Positions 54,952-64,000 of a DNA stretch of 64,000 bases are shown here, one piece after another. The notes under the pieces are model-generated. The model worked only from the letters and a program-made list of their open reading frames with translations, was not told the origin of the DNA and ran no database searches. Source of the DNA: Rhizobiaceae bacterium (lineage in GTDB: Bacteria; Pseudomonadota; Alphaproteobacteria; Rhizobiales; Rhizobiaceae); the NCBI GenBank assembly GCA_905339215.1, contig CAJPFN010000035.1:1-64000 (forward strand), read 5' to 3'. Within the stretch, counting starts at the first letter, position 1. Every line of letters begins with the position of its first letter. The position numbers and the translations under genes are program-made.

Positions 54952-55986
54952 ATGACCATTCCAGCAAGCAGGTTCCTGTCCGGCGTGAGCCGCCGCACCC
55001 TTCTCAAGACGGCCGGCGCGGGCGCAGCGATGGCCGCGGCCGGAGCCTTCCCGACCCGCCTCTTCGCCGCCGACCCGATCAAGGTCGCCGCCATCTACAC
55101 CGTGCCGGTCGAGCAGCAGTGGGTGAGCCGCATTCACAAGGCGGCGATGGCCGCCAAGGACCGCGGCGACATCGAATACGTGTTCTCCGAGAACACCTCC
55201 AACAACGACTACGAGCGTGTTATGCGCGAGTATTGCGAGGCCGGCCACAAGCTCATCGTCGGCGAGGTGTTCGGCGTCGAGGACGCCGCCCGCGCGGTGG
55301 CCAAGGACTATCCGGACGTCGCCTTCCTCGAAGGGTCGAGCTTCAAGCACGATCCGGCGCTGCCCAACTTCGCCGTCTTCGACAACTACATCCAGGACGC
55401 TTCCTACCTGTCCGGCATCATCGCCGGCGCCATGAGCAAGTCGAAGAACATCGGCATGGTCGGCGGCTATCCGATCCCCGAGGTCAACCGCTTGATGAAC
55501 GCTTTCATGGCCGGTGTGAGGGAGACCGCGCCGGACGCGAAATTCCAGGTCGCCTTCATCGGCTCGTGGTTCGATCCGCCGAAGGCCAAAGAGACCGCCT
55601 TTGCCCAGATCGACGGCGGCGCCGACCTGCTCTACGCCGAGCGCTTCGGCGTCTCCGACGCGGCCAAGGAGAAGGGCGTGCTCGCGATTGGTAACGTCAT
55701 CGACACCCAGGCGGACTATCCGGACACGGTGGTAGCCTCCGCGCTCTGGCACTTCGAGCCGACGCTGGACAAGGCGATCGCCGAGGTGAAGGCGGGCACC
55801 TTCAAGGCCGACGACTACGGCGTCTATTCCTTCATGAAGGCCGGCGGCTGCTCGCTCGCCCCGCTCGGCACCTTCGAGGGCAAGGTCCCGGCCGAGGCCG
55901 TAGCACTCGTGGCGGCCAAGGAAGCGGCGATCAAGGACGGCTCCTTCACCGTCGCCATCGACGACAACGAGCCGAAGTCGAGCTGA
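54952..55986 (+). CDS. BMP-family ABC transporter substrate-binding protein
   Basis: This 344-residue periplasmic protein belongs to the basic membrane protein (PnrA/Med) family, which binds nucleosides or nucleobases. It has a Tat-type signal peptide with SRRTLLKTAG and cleavage after about residue 38 (FAA before DPIKV). The BMP core includes VGGYPIPEVNRLMNAF. The ATG at 54952 is the start with the correct leader. An ABM-like antisense gene separates it from the ATPase gene. It should bind the ligand for the ATPase and permeases at 56466-60143. Confidence 0.88.
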   Translation: MTIPASRFLSGVSRRTLLKTAGAGAAMAAAGAFPTRLFAADPIKVAAIYTVPVEQQWVSRIHKAAMAAKDRGDIEYVFSENTSNNDYERVMREYCEAGHKLIVGEVFGVEDAARAVAKDYPDVAFLEGSSFKHDPALPNFAVFDNYIQDASYLSGIIAGAMSKSKNIGMVGGYPIPEVNRLMNAFMAGVRETAPDAKFQVAFIGSWFDPPKAKETAFAQIDGGADLLYAERFGVSDAAKEKGVLAIGNVIDTQADYPDTVVASALWHFEPTLDKAIAEVKAGTFKADDYGVYSFMKAGGCSLAPLGTFEGKVPAEAVALVAAKEAAIKDGSFTVAIDDNEPKSS

Positions 55987-56052
55987 AGCCCGTGCGACGC
56001 AGCGGCTCTGCGGCGCATCACCGCGCTTTGCGGGGTCGCATACGTATGGTGT

Positions 56053-56340
56053 TCAGGTTTCGGGCGGCGCGACGAGGATCCGCGCCGTCGGGCTTCCCGC
56101 GAGGCCGGGTGAATTCGCCGGTACGCTCCAGACCCGGGTTTCTAGGAACGACCGGAAGCGTTCGGCCTGCTCGACGCTCGGAAAATCGAGCTGGACGAGG
56201 ATGTAATGAGGATCGTCCTTTGGCTGCTGGATTCGGGTGGCCGCAACGCCGGCCTGCGCCCGGTTCTCGGCAAAGCGGTCGAAGGCCGCTTTCCACGTCC
56301 GGTAGTCCTTGATGGGGTGCTCGATATGAAGTGTCGCCAT
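56053..56340 (-). CDS. Antibiotic biosynthesis monooxygenase-like (dimeric alpha/beta barrel) protein
   Basis: This 95-residue protein has a ferredoxin-like fold pattern: LHIEHPIKDYRTWKAAFD, then YILVQLDFPSVEQAERFRSFL. These are typical of small ABM/DUF-type proteins that form dimers. No heme or catalytic residue can be assigned. It lies on the opposite strand between the binding-protein and ATPase genes of a nucleobase transporter, so it probably has its own promoter. It could be a monooxygenase or a stress protein. Confidence 0.65.
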   Translation of the reverse strand: MATLHIEHPIKDYRTWKAAFDRFAENRAQAGVAATRIQQPKDDPHYILVQLDFPSVEQAERFRSFLETRVWSVPANSPGLAGSPTARILVAPPET

Positions 56341-56465
56341 GGGATGGCTCCTCGCGGCAAGACGCAGATACCCTCCTGCCGCCTTGGATCGCTGTCAATA
56401 TGGGAGCGGGGGCGGTTTTCGCCGGGCCGGCCGGCGGTCCCCTTCATCTTTTTACGAAGTCCTGC

Positions 56466-57986
56466 ATGACGCGCGAAGCCGTCCTCCGCCTGTCCGGCAT
56501 CACCAAGCGTTTCGGCCCGCTGGTCGCGAACGACGCGATCTCGTTCGAGCTGATGCGCGGCGAAGTGATCGCGCTGCTCGGCGAGAACGGCGCCGGTAAG
56601 ACGACCCTGATGAACATCCTCTTCGGCCACTACGTCGCCGACGAGGGGGCCGTCGAGGCCTTTGGCGCGCCGCTCCATCCCGGCGATCCGAAGGCGGCCC
56701 TGGCGGCGGGCATCGGCATGGTCCACCAGCATTTCACGCTGGCCGACAACATGACGGTGCTGGAGAACATCGCGCTCGGCACGGCGCCGCTGTGGCGGCC
56801 GCGCCTCGACCGCGGCGCGGCTCGCGCCCGCATCCGCGCGCTTTCGGCCGATTTCGGCCTTTCCGTCGAACCCGACGCCACGGTCGCCGCACTCACCGTC
56901 GGTGAACGCCAGCGCGTCGAGATCCTCAAGGCGCTCTATCGTGACGCGCGCATCCTGATCCTCGACGAGCCGACTGCCGTGCTCACCCCGGGCGAGACCG
57001 AGGCGCTGTTCCGCACGCTGAAGCTGCTCGTCGCCAAAGGCCTGTCGATCATCTTCATCTCGCACAAGCTCGCCGAGGTCATGGCCGTCAGCGACCGCGT
57101 GCTGGTGCTGCGCGCCGGGCGGCTGGCCGGCGAGCGCGTCACGGCTTCGACCGGTCGCGCCGAACTCGCGGCGCTGATGGTCGGCCAGGAGGTGGTGTCG
57201 CCGCCGGTGCCGGCCATGCGCAGCGGGACGCCGCTGCTGGTGCTGAGCGAGGTCTCGACTGGCGGGCGCGGCACCGGCGCGCGCCTCAACCGCGTCTCGC
57301 TGACCCTGCGTGCCGGGGAGATCACCGGCCTCGCCGGCGTGTCCGGCAACGGCCAGTCGGCACTTGCCGGCGTGATCGCCGGCACCGAGACGCTGACCAC
57401 CGGCGAGATCGAGATCGGCGGCACGGTCGTCTCCGCCTGGTCGCCGCGCGAGGCACTTCGCCGCGGCATCGGCCGCATTCCGGAAGACCGCCACGCCGTC
57501 GGCACGATCGGCGACATGAGCGTCGCCGAGAACGTCATTTCGGAACAATACCGCACCGCGCGCTTCGCCCGTCACGGGCTGCTCGACTGGGCTGCTGCGC
57601 GCGCCTTCGCCGAGGAGATCATCCGCGACTACGACGTGAAATGTCCGTCGCCGGACTCGCGCATCCGTCTGCTTTCCGGCGGCAACATGCAGAAGCTCAT
57701 CCTCGGCCGGGCGCTCGATCCCAAGCCGCGGATCATCCTCGCCAACCAGCCGACGCGCGGCCTCGACGTCGGCGCGGTCTCCTACGTGCACCGGCGGCTG
57801 CTCGAAGCGCGCGAGCGCGGCGCGGCGATCCTGTTGATCTCCGAGGACCTCGAGGAAATCCTGGCGCTGTCCGATCGCATTGTCGTCATGTCGCGCGGCC
57901 GCCTCTCCGGCGCTTCGGCACGCGGCGAACGCACCATCGCCGAACTCGGCGAACTGATGGCGGGACACCAAGGGGAGGCGGCGTGA
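56466..57986 (+). CDS. ABC transporter ATP-binding protein, nucleoside/simple-sugar type (two ATPase domains)
   Basis: This 506-residue protein has two fused ABC domains as in RbsA and the BMP-linked nucleoside importers. The first has Walker A GENGAGKT (39-46), a variant signature LTVGERQRVEI and Walker B ILILDEPTAVL. The second has a degenerate Walker A GVSGNGQS, signature LSGGNMQKLIL and a Walker B-like IILANQPTRGLD. The ATG at 56466 has only a weak ribosome-binding site. It energises the two permeases downstream. A 164-bp gap with a palindromic repeat follows. Confidence 0.92.
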   Translation: MTREAVLRLSGITKRFGPLVANDAISFELMRGEVIALLGENGAGKTTLMNILFGHYVADEGAVEAFGAPLHPGDPKAALAAGIGMVHQHFTLADNMTVLENIALGTAPLWRPRLDRGAARARIRALSADFGLSVEPDATVAALTVGERQRVEILKALYRDARILILDEPTAVLTPGETEALFRTLKLLVAKGLSIIFISHKLAEVMAVSDRVLVLRAGRLAGERVTASTGRAELAALMVGQEVVSPPVPAMRSGTPLLVLSEVSTGGRGTGARLNRVSLTLRAGEITGLAGVSGNGQSALAGVIAGTETLTTGEIEIGGTVVSAWSPREALRRGIGRIPEDRHAVGTIGDMSVAENVISEQYRTARFARHGLLDWAAARAFAEEIIRDYDVKCPSPDSRIRLLSGGNMQKLILGRALDPKPRIILANQPTRGLDVGAVSYVHRRLLEARERGAAILLISEDLEEILALSDRIVVMSRGRLSGASARGERTIAELGELMAGHQGEAA

Positions 57987-58002
57987 TGAGGATAGGCGCG
58001 CC

Positions 58003-58143
58003 GCTTTCCCTCCCCCTCGAGGGGAAGTTGGCCGGGTGGGGTACCCTCCACCGGCACGCCCTCGTTTCAGCGATGCCTCGGCGCCTGTCCGTTGCGACCC
58101 CACCCGCCTCGCTGCGCTCGGCACCTTCCCTTCGAGGGGGAGG
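58003..58143. repeat. Palindromic intergenic repeat, about 141 bp
   Basis: The left end (CCTCCCCCTCGAGGGGAAG) and right end (CCTTCCCTTCGAGGGGGAGG) are imperfect inverted repeats, and inner arms GGGTGGGGT (58034-58042) and ACCCCACCC (58097-58105) also pair. This resembles multicopy palindromic elements in Mesorhizobium-like genomes. It sits inside the operon between ATPase and first permease and could fold into a large RNA hairpin. Confidence 0.7.
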
Positions 58144-58149
58144 AATCTG

Positions 58150-59199
58150 ATGCGCCTTGAACCGAAACCCGCGCCGTCTCTGGGCGTTCTCCTCCTCTAC
58201 CCGCTCGGCGCCATCGCGGCCACGCTCGTCTTCGTCTCCCTCCTCGTGCTGGCGGCCGGCGCATCCCCCTTTTCCGTCATCTGGCTCGTCGCCAAGGGAG
58301 CGGCAGGTTCACAGTTCGCCGCGCTGGAGACGCTGACGCGCGCCACGCCGCTGATCTTCACCGGCCTCGCCGTCGCCGTCGCTTTCCGCGCCAAGCTGTG
58401 GAACATCGGCGCCGAGGCGCAGCTCTATGTCGGCGGTATCGTCACCGTCGTGCTCGGCACCGGCGCGCTGCCGCTGCCGCAGCCGGTCCTGCTGCCGGTC
58501 ATCGCGATCGCGGCGATGGCGGCCGGGGCGTTGCTCCTGCTCGGTCCGGCGCTCCTGAAGACGCGCTTCGGCGTCGACGAGGTGGTGACGACGCTGCTCC
58601 TCAACTTCGTCGTCCTGCTCTTCGTCGCGATGCTGCTCGAAGGCGCGCTGAAGGATCCGATGGGTCTCGGCTGGCCGCAATCCTCGAAGGTCGTCGCCGA
58701 CGCGCAGCTGCCGCGCATCGTCACCGGCAAGCGCCTGCACTACGGCTTCGTACTGGCGCTCGCCGCCGCCTTCGCGATCTGGGTGGTGATGAAGAAGACC
58801 GTGCTCGGCTACGAGATGCGCGCCGTCGGCCACAATCCCGAAGCCGCGCGCTTCGCCGGTATCCCGGTCGATCCCGTGCTGATGAAGACGGCGTTGCTGT
58901 CGGGCGGCCTCGCCGCGCTGGCGGGATTCTCCGAGGTCGCCGGCCTGAAGGGCAACCTGACGCTCGATCTCTCGCCGGGCTACGGCTATTCGGGCATCGT
59001 CGTCGCCATGCTCGCCATGCTCAACCCGCTCGGCGTCGTCGCCGCGGCGATCTTCGTCGCCGGCATCTTCGTCGGCGCCGACGCCATGAGCCGCTCCGCC
59101 GGCGTGCCGAGCTACATCGCCGACGTCGTCGTCGCCACGGCGCTGCTCACCATGGTCACGGCGATCCTCCTGTCGCGGTTTCGGGTGCGGTGGAGGTGA
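58150..59199 (+). CDS. ABC transporter permease, nucleoside/nucleobase type
   Basis: This 349-residue membrane protein has about nine to ten helices and the branched family motif FRAKLWNIGAEAQLYVGG near residues 81-98. It matches YufP/NupP-type permeases of BMP transporters. GGGGGAGG precedes the ATG at 58150. Its stop overlaps the start of the second permease. Confidence 0.9.
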   Translation: MRLEPKPAPSLGVLLLYPLGAIAATLVFVSLLVLAAGASPFSVIWLVAKGAAGSQFAALETLTRATPLIFTGLAVAVAFRAKLWNIGAEAQLYVGGIVTVVLGTGALPLPQPVLLPVIAIAAMAAGALLLLGPALLKTRFGVDEVVTTLLLNFVVLLFVAMLLEGALKDPMGLGWPQSSKVVADAQLPRIVTGKRLHYGFVLALAAAFAIWVVMKKTVLGYEMRAVGHNPEAARFAGIPVDPVLMKTALLSGGLAALAGFSEVAGLKGNLTLDLSPGYGYSGIVVAMLAMLNPLGVVAAAIFVAGIFVGADAMSRSAGVPSYIADVVVATALLTMVTAILLSRFRVRWR

Positions 59200-60143
59200 T
59201 GATGGAAGCCCTCGACATCCTCGTCACCACCTCGTTCTGGGTCGCCGCGATCCGCATCGCCTCGCCGCTGATCTTTGCCACGCTGGGCGAGCTCATCTGC
59301 GAGCGCGCCGGCGTGCTCAACCTCGGTATCGAGGGCATCATGACGGTCGGCGCCTTCGCCGGATGGTTCACCGTCTATTCCGGCGGCGACCTGTGGACGG
59401 GTGTGTTCGTCGCAGCCTTCGCCGGCGCCGCCTTCGGCCTGCTCCATGCCACGCTTACCGTACCGCTCGGCCTGTCGCAGCATGTGGTCGGCATCGGCAT
59501 CACCCTGCTCGCCACCAGCCTCACCTACTTCACCTATCGCCTCGCCCTGCCGCAGGTGACGTCGCCGCCCAAGATCGAGCCGTTCCAGCCCTTGCCCATC
59601 CCCGGCCTGTCGCAGATACCCGTCATCGGCGAGGCGATGTTCAGCCAGACGCCGCTCACTTATCTCGCCTTCGTTTCGGTCGCGGTCGTCGCCTGGGTGC
59701 TCTACCGCACGCCGCTCGGGCTTGCGGTCCGGGCGGCCGGCGAGAACCCGTCGGCGGTCGAAGCGCAGGGCATCTCGGTCACCGCCGTCCGCATGGGCGC
59801 GGTGATGGCCGGCAGCGCGCTGATGGCGATCGGCGGCGCCTTCCTCACCATGTCGGCTTTCAACTCCTTCTTCTTCCAGATGGTCAACGGTCGCGGCTGG
59901 ATCGCGATTGCCCTCGTCGTTTTCGGCTCGTGGCGGCCGGGCAAGGCGTTGATCGGCGCCATCCTGTTCGCCGCCTTCGACGCCTACCAGATCAGGCTGC
60001 AGCAGCTCGCCGGCGGCGTCCTGCCATACCAGGTGTTCCTGATGCTGCCCTATGTCCTGTCCATTCTGGCGCTGGTCCTGGTCGCCCGCCGCGCGACCTA
60101 TCCCAAGGCGCTGATGATCCCCTACCAGAAAGGCGAGAGATGA
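59199..60143 (+). CDS. ABC transporter permease, nucleoside/nucleobase type
   Basis: This 314-residue permease has about eight to nine helices and the motif ERAGVLNLGIEGIMTVGAFAG that marks the YufQ/NupQ type. Two ATGs (59199 and 59202) are possible; the second is better spaced from GGAGG. It overlaps the preceding gene and the following cytosine deaminase by a few bases. Confidence 0.9.
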   Translation: MMEALDILVTTSFWVAAIRIASPLIFATLGELICERAGVLNLGIEGIMTVGAFAGWFTVYSGGDLWTGVFVAAFAGAAFGLLHATLTVPLGLSQHVVGIGITLLATSLTYFTYRLALPQVTSPPKIEPFQPLPIPGLSQIPVIGEAMFSQTPLTYLAFVSVAVVAWVLYRTPLGLAVRAAGENPSAVEAQGISVTAVRMGAVMAGSALMAIGGAFLTMSAFNSFFFQMVNGRGWIAIALVVFGSWRPGKALIGAILFAAFDAYQIRLQQLAGGVLPYQVFLMLPYVLSILALVLVARRATYPKALMIPYQKGER

Positions 60144-61420
60144 GCTTCGACCTCCTCATCAAGGGCGGCACGCTGCCTGATGGCCGCACGGCCGACATCG
60201 GCGTTTCCAGCGAAACGATCGCCGCCATCGAGCCGAGCCTCGCTGCCGAGGCCGGCCGGGTCGTCGACGCTTCCGGCTGCCTTGTCGCGGCGCCCTTCGT
60301 CGACCCCCACTTCCACATGGACGCCACGCTCTCCTACGGCATCCCGCGCATCAATGCGTCGGGCACGCTGCTGGAAGGCATCGCGCTGTGGGGCGAGTTG
60401 AAGCCGCTGCTCACCCACGAGGCGGTCAGGGAACGCGCGCTGCGCTATTGCGACTGGGCGGTCTCCATGGGCCTGCTCGCCATCCGCAGCCACGTCGACA
60501 CATGCGACGACCGCCTGCTCGCGGTCGAGGCGCTGCTCGAGGTGAAGAAGGAGGTGGCGCCCTACCTCGACCTGCAGCTCGTCGCCTTCCCGCAGGACGG
60601 CTTCTACCGGAGCCCGAGCGCCATGCGCAACACGGTCAGGGCGCTCGACCTCGGCATCGACGTCGTTGGCGGCATCCCGCATTTCGAGCGCACCATGGCC
60701 GACGGCCGCCGCTCGGTGACCGAGCTCTGCGAGATCGCCGCCGAGCGCGGCCTGATGGTCGACATGCATTGCGACGAGACCGACGACCCGATGTCGCGGC
60801 ACATCGAGCAGCTCGCCTACGAGACCCAGCGTCTCGGTCTCCAGGGGCGCGTCGCCGGCTCGCACCTGACCTCGATGCATTCGATGGACAACTACTACGT
60901 CTCCAAGCTCCTGCCGCTGATCGCCGAAGCCGGCGTCTCGGCCATTCCCAATCCGCTGATCAACATCGTCATCCAGGGCCGCCACGACACCTATCCCAAG
61001 CGCCGCGGCATGACCCGGGTGCCGGAAATGATCAGGGCCGGCATCCGCGTCGGCTTCGGCCAGGACTGCGTGCTAGACCCGTGGTATCCGCTGGGCACGG
61101 CCGACATGCTCGACGTTGCCTTCATGGGGCTGCACGTCGCGCAGATGACCAGCCCGGCAGACATGGCGCATTGTTTCGACATGGTGACCAACGTCAACGC
61201 CTCGATCATGGGCCTCGACCATCTCGGCCTCGAAGTCGGCAAGCGCGCCAGCCTCGTCGTGCTCGACGCCGGCAATCCCGTCGAGGCGATCCGCCTGCGC
61301 GCCGAGCGGCTCTGCGTCGTGTCGCGCGGCAAGGTCGTCGCGGAACGCGAAAGGCGCGCCACGCGGCTCGTTCTCCCCGGCCGCCCGGAAAGCGTCGAGC
61401 GCCGGCACCGGGCGTCGTAA
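60140..61420 (+). CDS. codA: Cytosine deaminase (amidohydrolase family)
   Basis: This 426-residue enzyme should convert cytosine to uracil and ammonia. Metal and catalytic residues of E. coli CodA are all present, offset by four: His57 and His59 (DPHFHMD), His210, Glu213 (MHCDETDD), His242 (GSHLTSMH) and Asp309 (GQDCVLDPW). Length is the same as CodA. Some relatives prefer isocytosine, creatinine or other N-heterocycles, so the substrate is not certain. The ATG at 60140 overlaps the permease stop, linking the enzyme to nucleobase uptake. Confidence 0.88.
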   Translation: MSFDLLIKGGTLPDGRTADIGVSSETIAAIEPSLAAEAGRVVDASGCLVAAPFVDPHFHMDATLSYGIPRINASGTLLEGIALWGELKPLLTHEAVRERALRYCDWAVSMGLLAIRSHVDTCDDRLLAVEALLEVKKEVAPYLDLQLVAFPQDGFYRSPSAMRNTVRALDLGIDVVGGIPHFERTMADGRRSVTELCEIAAERGLMVDMHCDETDDPMSRHIEQLAYETQRLGLQGRVAGSHLTSMHSMDNYYVSKLLPLIAEAGVSAIPNPLINIVIQGRHDTYPKRRGMTRVPEMIRAGIRVGFGQDCVLDPWYPLGTADMLDVAFMGLHVAQMTSPADMAHCFDMVTNVNASIMGLDHLGLEVGKRASLVVLDAGNPVEAIRLRAERLCVVSRGKVVAERERRATRLVLPGRPESVERRHRAS

Positions 61421-61499
61421 GGCGCCGCGGCGTCCGGCACGGTTGTCCACGGACCTTGCTCCGCTATAGTCCTTCCATAGCGACTGGGGGGCGGCGGAC

Positions 61500-64000
61500 A
61501 TGCGACGGGCGGTCATCCTGAAAACCCTGTGCGGACTGGCGCTCGGCATCGCCATCGCGGTGCTTTCCGCCGCGGCGCCGCACGCGAATGCGCACGCCGC
61601 CGCGGCCTGCGACGCGCTTCCCGCCTTCGCCATCGCCGAGAGATACGTCCTCGACGACGATCACCGCCGGGCGATCGAGATCATCGCCGACGAACAGGCA
61701 CCGGACCGCGCCGCCCGCGCCGCCGAGATCCTGCCGTCCCTGGCCAACGCGATCAACGCGCTCGTCAAGTCGCAAGACACCACGCCGGGACGCGTGTCGA
61801 TTGCCGCGGCCGACTGGGCGAAGCTCGCCAGGATCGCCGACTGGGGCCGGTATCAGACCGACGCCGACCGGATTCTGCGCGAGGCATTCAGTGCCTTGCT
61901 GAATGGCGCGGCCGATGCCGTCGAGGCCGATTACCTGGTGGACCTCGCTGCCACGCAGGCAGCGAGCCTGGAGGAGAAGCTGGAAGCCGTTCGCCGCCAT
62001 CGCCAGATCGCGGGCGACGACGTTCGTCAGGTCTCGGCGCTCCTCGCTCTGATGCGAGATCACGAGGACGCCGGGGAGCAGCTGGCCTTTGCCCAGCTGA
62101 TGCGCGAGATCGCGCCGTTTATCGGCAGCGCGCGGGCGTCCTACACGGCAGATGGCGCCTACCTTCGGGCTGTGGCGGCGGGGGCGCAGGGCGAGTCCGC
62201 CCGCGAGGTCGCCACCGCGCTCATGCCCGTGGCGAAGGAGCGTCTGGAACGGACCCGCGCCGCAGCCGAGCGCGGCGAGATCGAGTTCGCCGACGACGGT
62301 TGCTTCACCGACGACAAGGTCGTCTGGGCGATCAACGAAATTCTCAAGGACGGGCTTCCCCAGGCCGAGATGGAGGCGAACTACGAGGTCGAGGCCCTCG
62401 AAGCCGTCACTTTCGGCGAATTGGAGACGGATTTCGCCGGTGCCTCGGAGATCTATTTCGAGCTCCTGACGCTCAGGGCGATCGACGACGCGAAGTACCG
62501 CGGCCTGATGCGCTACTTCGCCCGCATCAACCCCGGCGCCAACGGGGCCGATTCCGGCGAGGCCGGAATGGCGGTGACGGGCGCCGACATCTTCGAGTCG
62601 ATGCTCCTGCCCGATCTCGCCCGCGAGTTCCTGCGCGACGCCAAGGCCTGGTCGGCGGACGGTGCTGCGCCGCGCATGCGCTTCACCACTCTGCTGCGCT
62701 CGCTGCGCTTCGAATGGAAGGCCGGCGGGACGTCGCGCCTCGACGACGACGTCGCCGAGGCGCGGCAGATCCTCGCCTCACATGGCGAGGAGATCGATCC
62801 GATCGAGCGAGTCCAGTTTGCCATCTTCGAGGCCGAGTTCCTCGACTCCCGCCTGGACGACAGGGGTGCGACTGATGCGCTGGCGCGCGCGGTCGCCGTC
62901 GCGCTCGATGAGATCGAGGGGCCGTTCGGCGCTCAGAACGTGACGATGGAGTTCCAGGGCGACATCTCGCGGCTCATCGTCGACCACCTTCGCGGACGTT
63001 TCTGCGAGGGCTGCGACGCGCTGATGGCGCCGATCGTCGAGCGCTACTGGGCCGCGGCGGTGCTCTACGACATCGAGGCGATCCAGGGCGGCATGAGCGA
63101 CAGCGGCGTCTCGAAGGGAATGACAGCTCAGCTCGCTGCATCGTCCGGCCCGGTCGCCGACGGGATGCGCGACAGGATCGACGCCGAACTCGACCGTCTC
63201 GCTTCGTTCGTCGCCGAGCGGATTCCGCGCTCCTCGCCCGCCCGCAGGATCATCGACCGACTGAAGCCCGACGAGCGCCGCACCATGCTCGTCGCCGCCA
63301 GCCTGTTTCCGGTGCCGATGGCCATGCTGGGCAGCGACGATCCGTGGGGCGAGATCATCCCGCTCCTGGCCGAGCGCGACCTCAAGAAGAAGCGCCGTGC
63401 GCTGGAGCCGATCGTCGCGCTGATTGCCGAGGACATGAGCCAGTTCGGAGCCGACATGTCGGTCTTCGACCAGTTGGAGACCTATGGCCGAATCCTCGCC
63501 GACCTCCCCTGCCGCTGGCGGCGCGCATCTTCTTCGAAAACGTCGATCGCCTCGCCGGGCCCGACCACGGTATCGAATACTGGAACGAGCCGGACGCCGT
63601 CGGCCGGCGGCAGTTGGCGAAGACGCTGGCGCCGGTCTATGCCCGGCTCGGCCGCTACGCCTTCGAGGACAAGGACTGGAAGGCGGCGGCCGCTCTGCTC
63701 GACGAGGCCGACGCCTTGATGATCGAGCGCCTGCAGCAGGAGTGGCGGGTCGGCAACGAGCAGGTCGGGCTGCTCTACCGCGCCTTCCAGCCGGCGCTCA
63801 GGCTCGCCGCGCAGCTGCGCTTCTTCCTGGCGACCAACGACAAAGCCAGGAAGAGCCTACCCGACGCGCTCGAACGCACTTTCGCCGGCCTGCAGTCCGC
63901 CATGCTCGGCGACACCGCGCTCGCCATGCAGGCGTCGATCCGCAACAGCATCTTGCGCGAGCCCGATCTGCGCAACGCCATCGAGCGCCGTGACGGCGCC
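61500..64000 (+). CDS. Secreted helical-repeat protein, CHAT-type, frameshifted and running off the window
   Basis: The N-terminus has a signal peptide (about 1-35, Ala-rich), followed by a long all-helical region of degenerate TPR-like repeats. The frame runs to about 63509, where a run of four C (63506-63509) is one base short: from 63509 the homologous reading continues one frame over (LAARIFFENVDRLAGPDHG and onwards) with no stop up to position 64000. The unshifted frame ends at 63719 with low-complexity residues. The segment before the window end (ERTFAGLQSAML, LRNAIERRDGA) resembles helices that precede CHAT (caspase-like) domains. That domain lies outside the window, so the CHAT call is inference. 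The shift may be real or a sequencing error. Confidence 0.6.

Noticed and set aside
63484-63993. A separate small gene near the right edge
   Set aside because: It is a third-frame shadow rich in Arg/Ala/Pro; the coherent protein sequence is in the frame that continues the CHAT-type gene.

Overview
The window is GC-rich chromosomal-type DNA from an alphaproteobacterium of the Hyphomicrobiales (Rhizobiales). Support comes from a complete microaerobic module (fixL-fixJ-fixK, fnrN, hemN, ccoNOQP, ccoGHIS), a rhizobial smo-type polyol operon, HyuA/HyuB-type enzymes with an ABC importer, and an intergenic palindromic element of the kind common in Mesorhizobium-like genomes. I cannot fix the genus from sequence alone. 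No tRNA, rRNA, CRISPR array, transposase or phage gene was seen. No gap between genes exceeds about 260 bases.

Layout. 119-3610: a small hydrophobic protein, an enoyl-CoA hydratase, an aldehyde dehydrogenase resembling 2-oxoglutarate semialdehyde dehydrogenase, and a 90-residue unknown with a possible FixK/FNR box. 3781-21517: the low-oxygen respiration block. FixL (heme-PAS kinase) and FixJ activate fixK, and a degenerate stand-alone receiver lies between fixJ and fixK. A CpxAR-like pair with a Spy/CpxP-like protein and a CpxR-type box follows, then an eRF1-domain-3-like protein, hemN, fnrN, a hemerythrin, the cbb3 oxidase operon and its maturation operon. Near-perfect FNR/FixK boxes stand at the hemN/fnrN, hemerythrin/ccoN and ccoG promoters.

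21643-36472: a beta-keto acid cleavage enzyme, then an XRE-cupin regulator translationally coupled to a dipeptide-type ABC importer, a GAF protein, HyuA, HyuB, an Asp/Glu/hydantoin racemase, an M24 peptidase and a second HyuB. This looks like uptake and hydrolysis of a peptide-like or cyclic amide compound. 36647-47990: a SorC-type regulator, a TadG-like gene on the other strand, and a polyol operon (binding protein, two permeases, ATPase, sorbitol dehydrogenase, mannitol 2-dehydrogenase, HAD phosphatase, FGGY kinase). The same GCAATTGC-like operator occurs in front of both the regulator and the operon.

48418-54812 is the most unusual locus. A 1,229-residue signal-peptide/FecR/TPR/outer-membrane-barrel protein is coupled to a CHASE2 class III nucleotide cyclase. 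Divergently transcribed 129 bp away is a small three-helix membrane protein resembling the PycTM effectors of Pycsar antiphage systems. It may be an envelope-sensing cyclic-nucleotide signalling cassette. 54952-61420: a BMP-type nucleoside/nucleobase ABC importer with cytosine deaminase, interrupted by an antisense ABM-like gene and a palindromic repeat. 61500 to the end: a secreted helical-repeat protein of CHAT type with a one-base frameshift in a C run, running off the window.
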